Source of the DNA: Gemmatimonadota bacterium | GTDB lineage: Bacteria > Gemmatimonadota > Gemmatimonadetes > Longimicrobiales > Gaopeijiaceae | Assembly: GCA_003248075.1 (NCBI GenBank) | Contig: QJYK01000054.1 | Span: forward strand, 1 to 40,109 | Direction: 5' to 3' | Length of the DNA: 40,109 nt | In this document: one piece after another, positions 39,797 through 40,109 of the stretch | Position numbering within the stretch: the first letter of the stretch is position 1 | How the letters are laid out: each line of letters starts with the position of its first letter | Notes under the pieces: model-generated | Databases searched by the model: none | What the model was told of the DNA's origin: nothing | Seen by the model: the letters and a program-made list of their open reading frames with translations, nothing else | Program-made: the position numbers and the translations under genes

Positions 39797-39824
39797 CGAC
39801 AAACCCAGAAGCAGTCAGGTACGG

Positions 39825-40109
39825 ATGATGCCATCACTTCGGAGCTCCGCGGTTTCGACCGGGCTCTGCCTCGCGGCCGTTCTCGGCGCCTGCAACCGAG
39901 CGCCGCCGACCCCCGGACTGGCCCGTGGAGAAGCGCTGTTCGACACCTGTGTTCCGTGTCATGGGGCACAGGGCCATGGGAACCGTGAGCTGGGCGCTCC
40001 AAACATCGCGGGTCTTCCCCAGTGGTACGTCGAGGCCCAGCTCCGGAAGTTCCAGCTGGGGCATCGGGGCGCCAATCCCTTCGACACCGTCGGCATCCGG
40101 ATGAAGTCC
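39825..40109 (+). CDS. cytochrome c lipoprotein (partial, runs off the window)
   Basis: This frame is open from ATG 39825 (or 39828) to the window end, giving 95 residues so far. A signal peptide ends in a good lipobox, LGAC (Cys23). The haem motif CVPCH (Cys42, Cys45, His46) follows in GEALFDTCVPCHGAQGHG, then PNIAGLPQWYVEAQLRKFQLGHRG. This layout matches class I cytochrome c domains such as c4/c553 types. A later Met ligand may be the Met near the end (IRMKS), but the domain is cut off. It would be periplasmic and membrane-tethered. Confidence 0.88.
   Translation, partial: MMPSLRSSAVSTGLCLAAVLGACNRAPPTPGLARGEALFDTCVPCHGAQGHGNRELGAPNIAGLPQWYVEAQLRKFQLGHRGANPFDTVGIRMKS

Overview
The window is a dense, very GC-rich bacterial chromosome segment. 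I place about 33 protein genes, the first and last of them partial. No gene-free stretch exceeds about 205 bases. I see no rRNA, tRNA, CRISPR array, insertion sequence or phage gene. The mix suggests a Gemmatimonadota-like organism, though this is only a phylum-level guess. It includes many secreted hydrolases whose signal peptides end in '...AQ', a TolB-propeller/amidohydrolase fusion, a CBM9-like/DUF5916 outer-membrane protein, a PPC-domain serine hydrolase, a TAXI-type TRAP transporter, and frequent GTG/TTG starts with 4-base stop/start overlaps.

Bases 1-8653 (+) form one tightly coupled operon. glcD, glcE, an aldehyde dehydrogenase and glcF come first (a glycolate or D-2-hydroxyacid oxidase with an aldehyde dehydrogenase inserted). 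They are followed by an M20 deacylase, a GNAT acyltransferase and an enolase-superfamily N-acylamino-acid racemase. The last three are the set known from Geobacillus kaustophilus for irreversible D- to L-amino-acid conversion through N-succinyl intermediates. Joining them to a D-hydroxyacid oxidase is the most interesting metabolic arrangement here.

Bases 8675-20791 (-) hold, in transcription order: a large secreted TolB-propeller/amidohydrolase, an unrecognised 186-aa protein with its own likely promoter, an alkaline-phosphatase-superfamily metalloenzyme, an orphan GspE/PilB ATPase with an added C-terminal double zinc ribbon, an NtrY-like histidine kinase, an NtrC-type sigma-54 activator, a fusion of a bactofilin-like beta-helix with an Omp85-type barrel, and a DUF4390 protein.

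Bases 20938-31458 (+) hold a Yip1 membrane protein, CsaA, a fused TRAP permease and its TAXI binding lipoprotein, then three exported proteins: the DUF5916 outer-membrane protein, a PPC/serine-beta-lactamase-like hydrolase and an M1 aminopeptidase. Together these look suited to peptide and organic-acid scavenging.

Bases 31583-40109 are a set of shorter units: a YwiC-like membrane protein convergent with a winged-helix/transmembrane protein, a beta-propeller lipoprotein divergent from a PP2C phosphatase, a 33-aa membrane microprotein overlapping a class-V PLP enzyme, an AraC-type regulator, a secreted HEAGH putative metallopeptidase, a DUF192 lipoprotein, a Trm112-like protein and the start of a cytochrome c lipoprotein that runs off the window.
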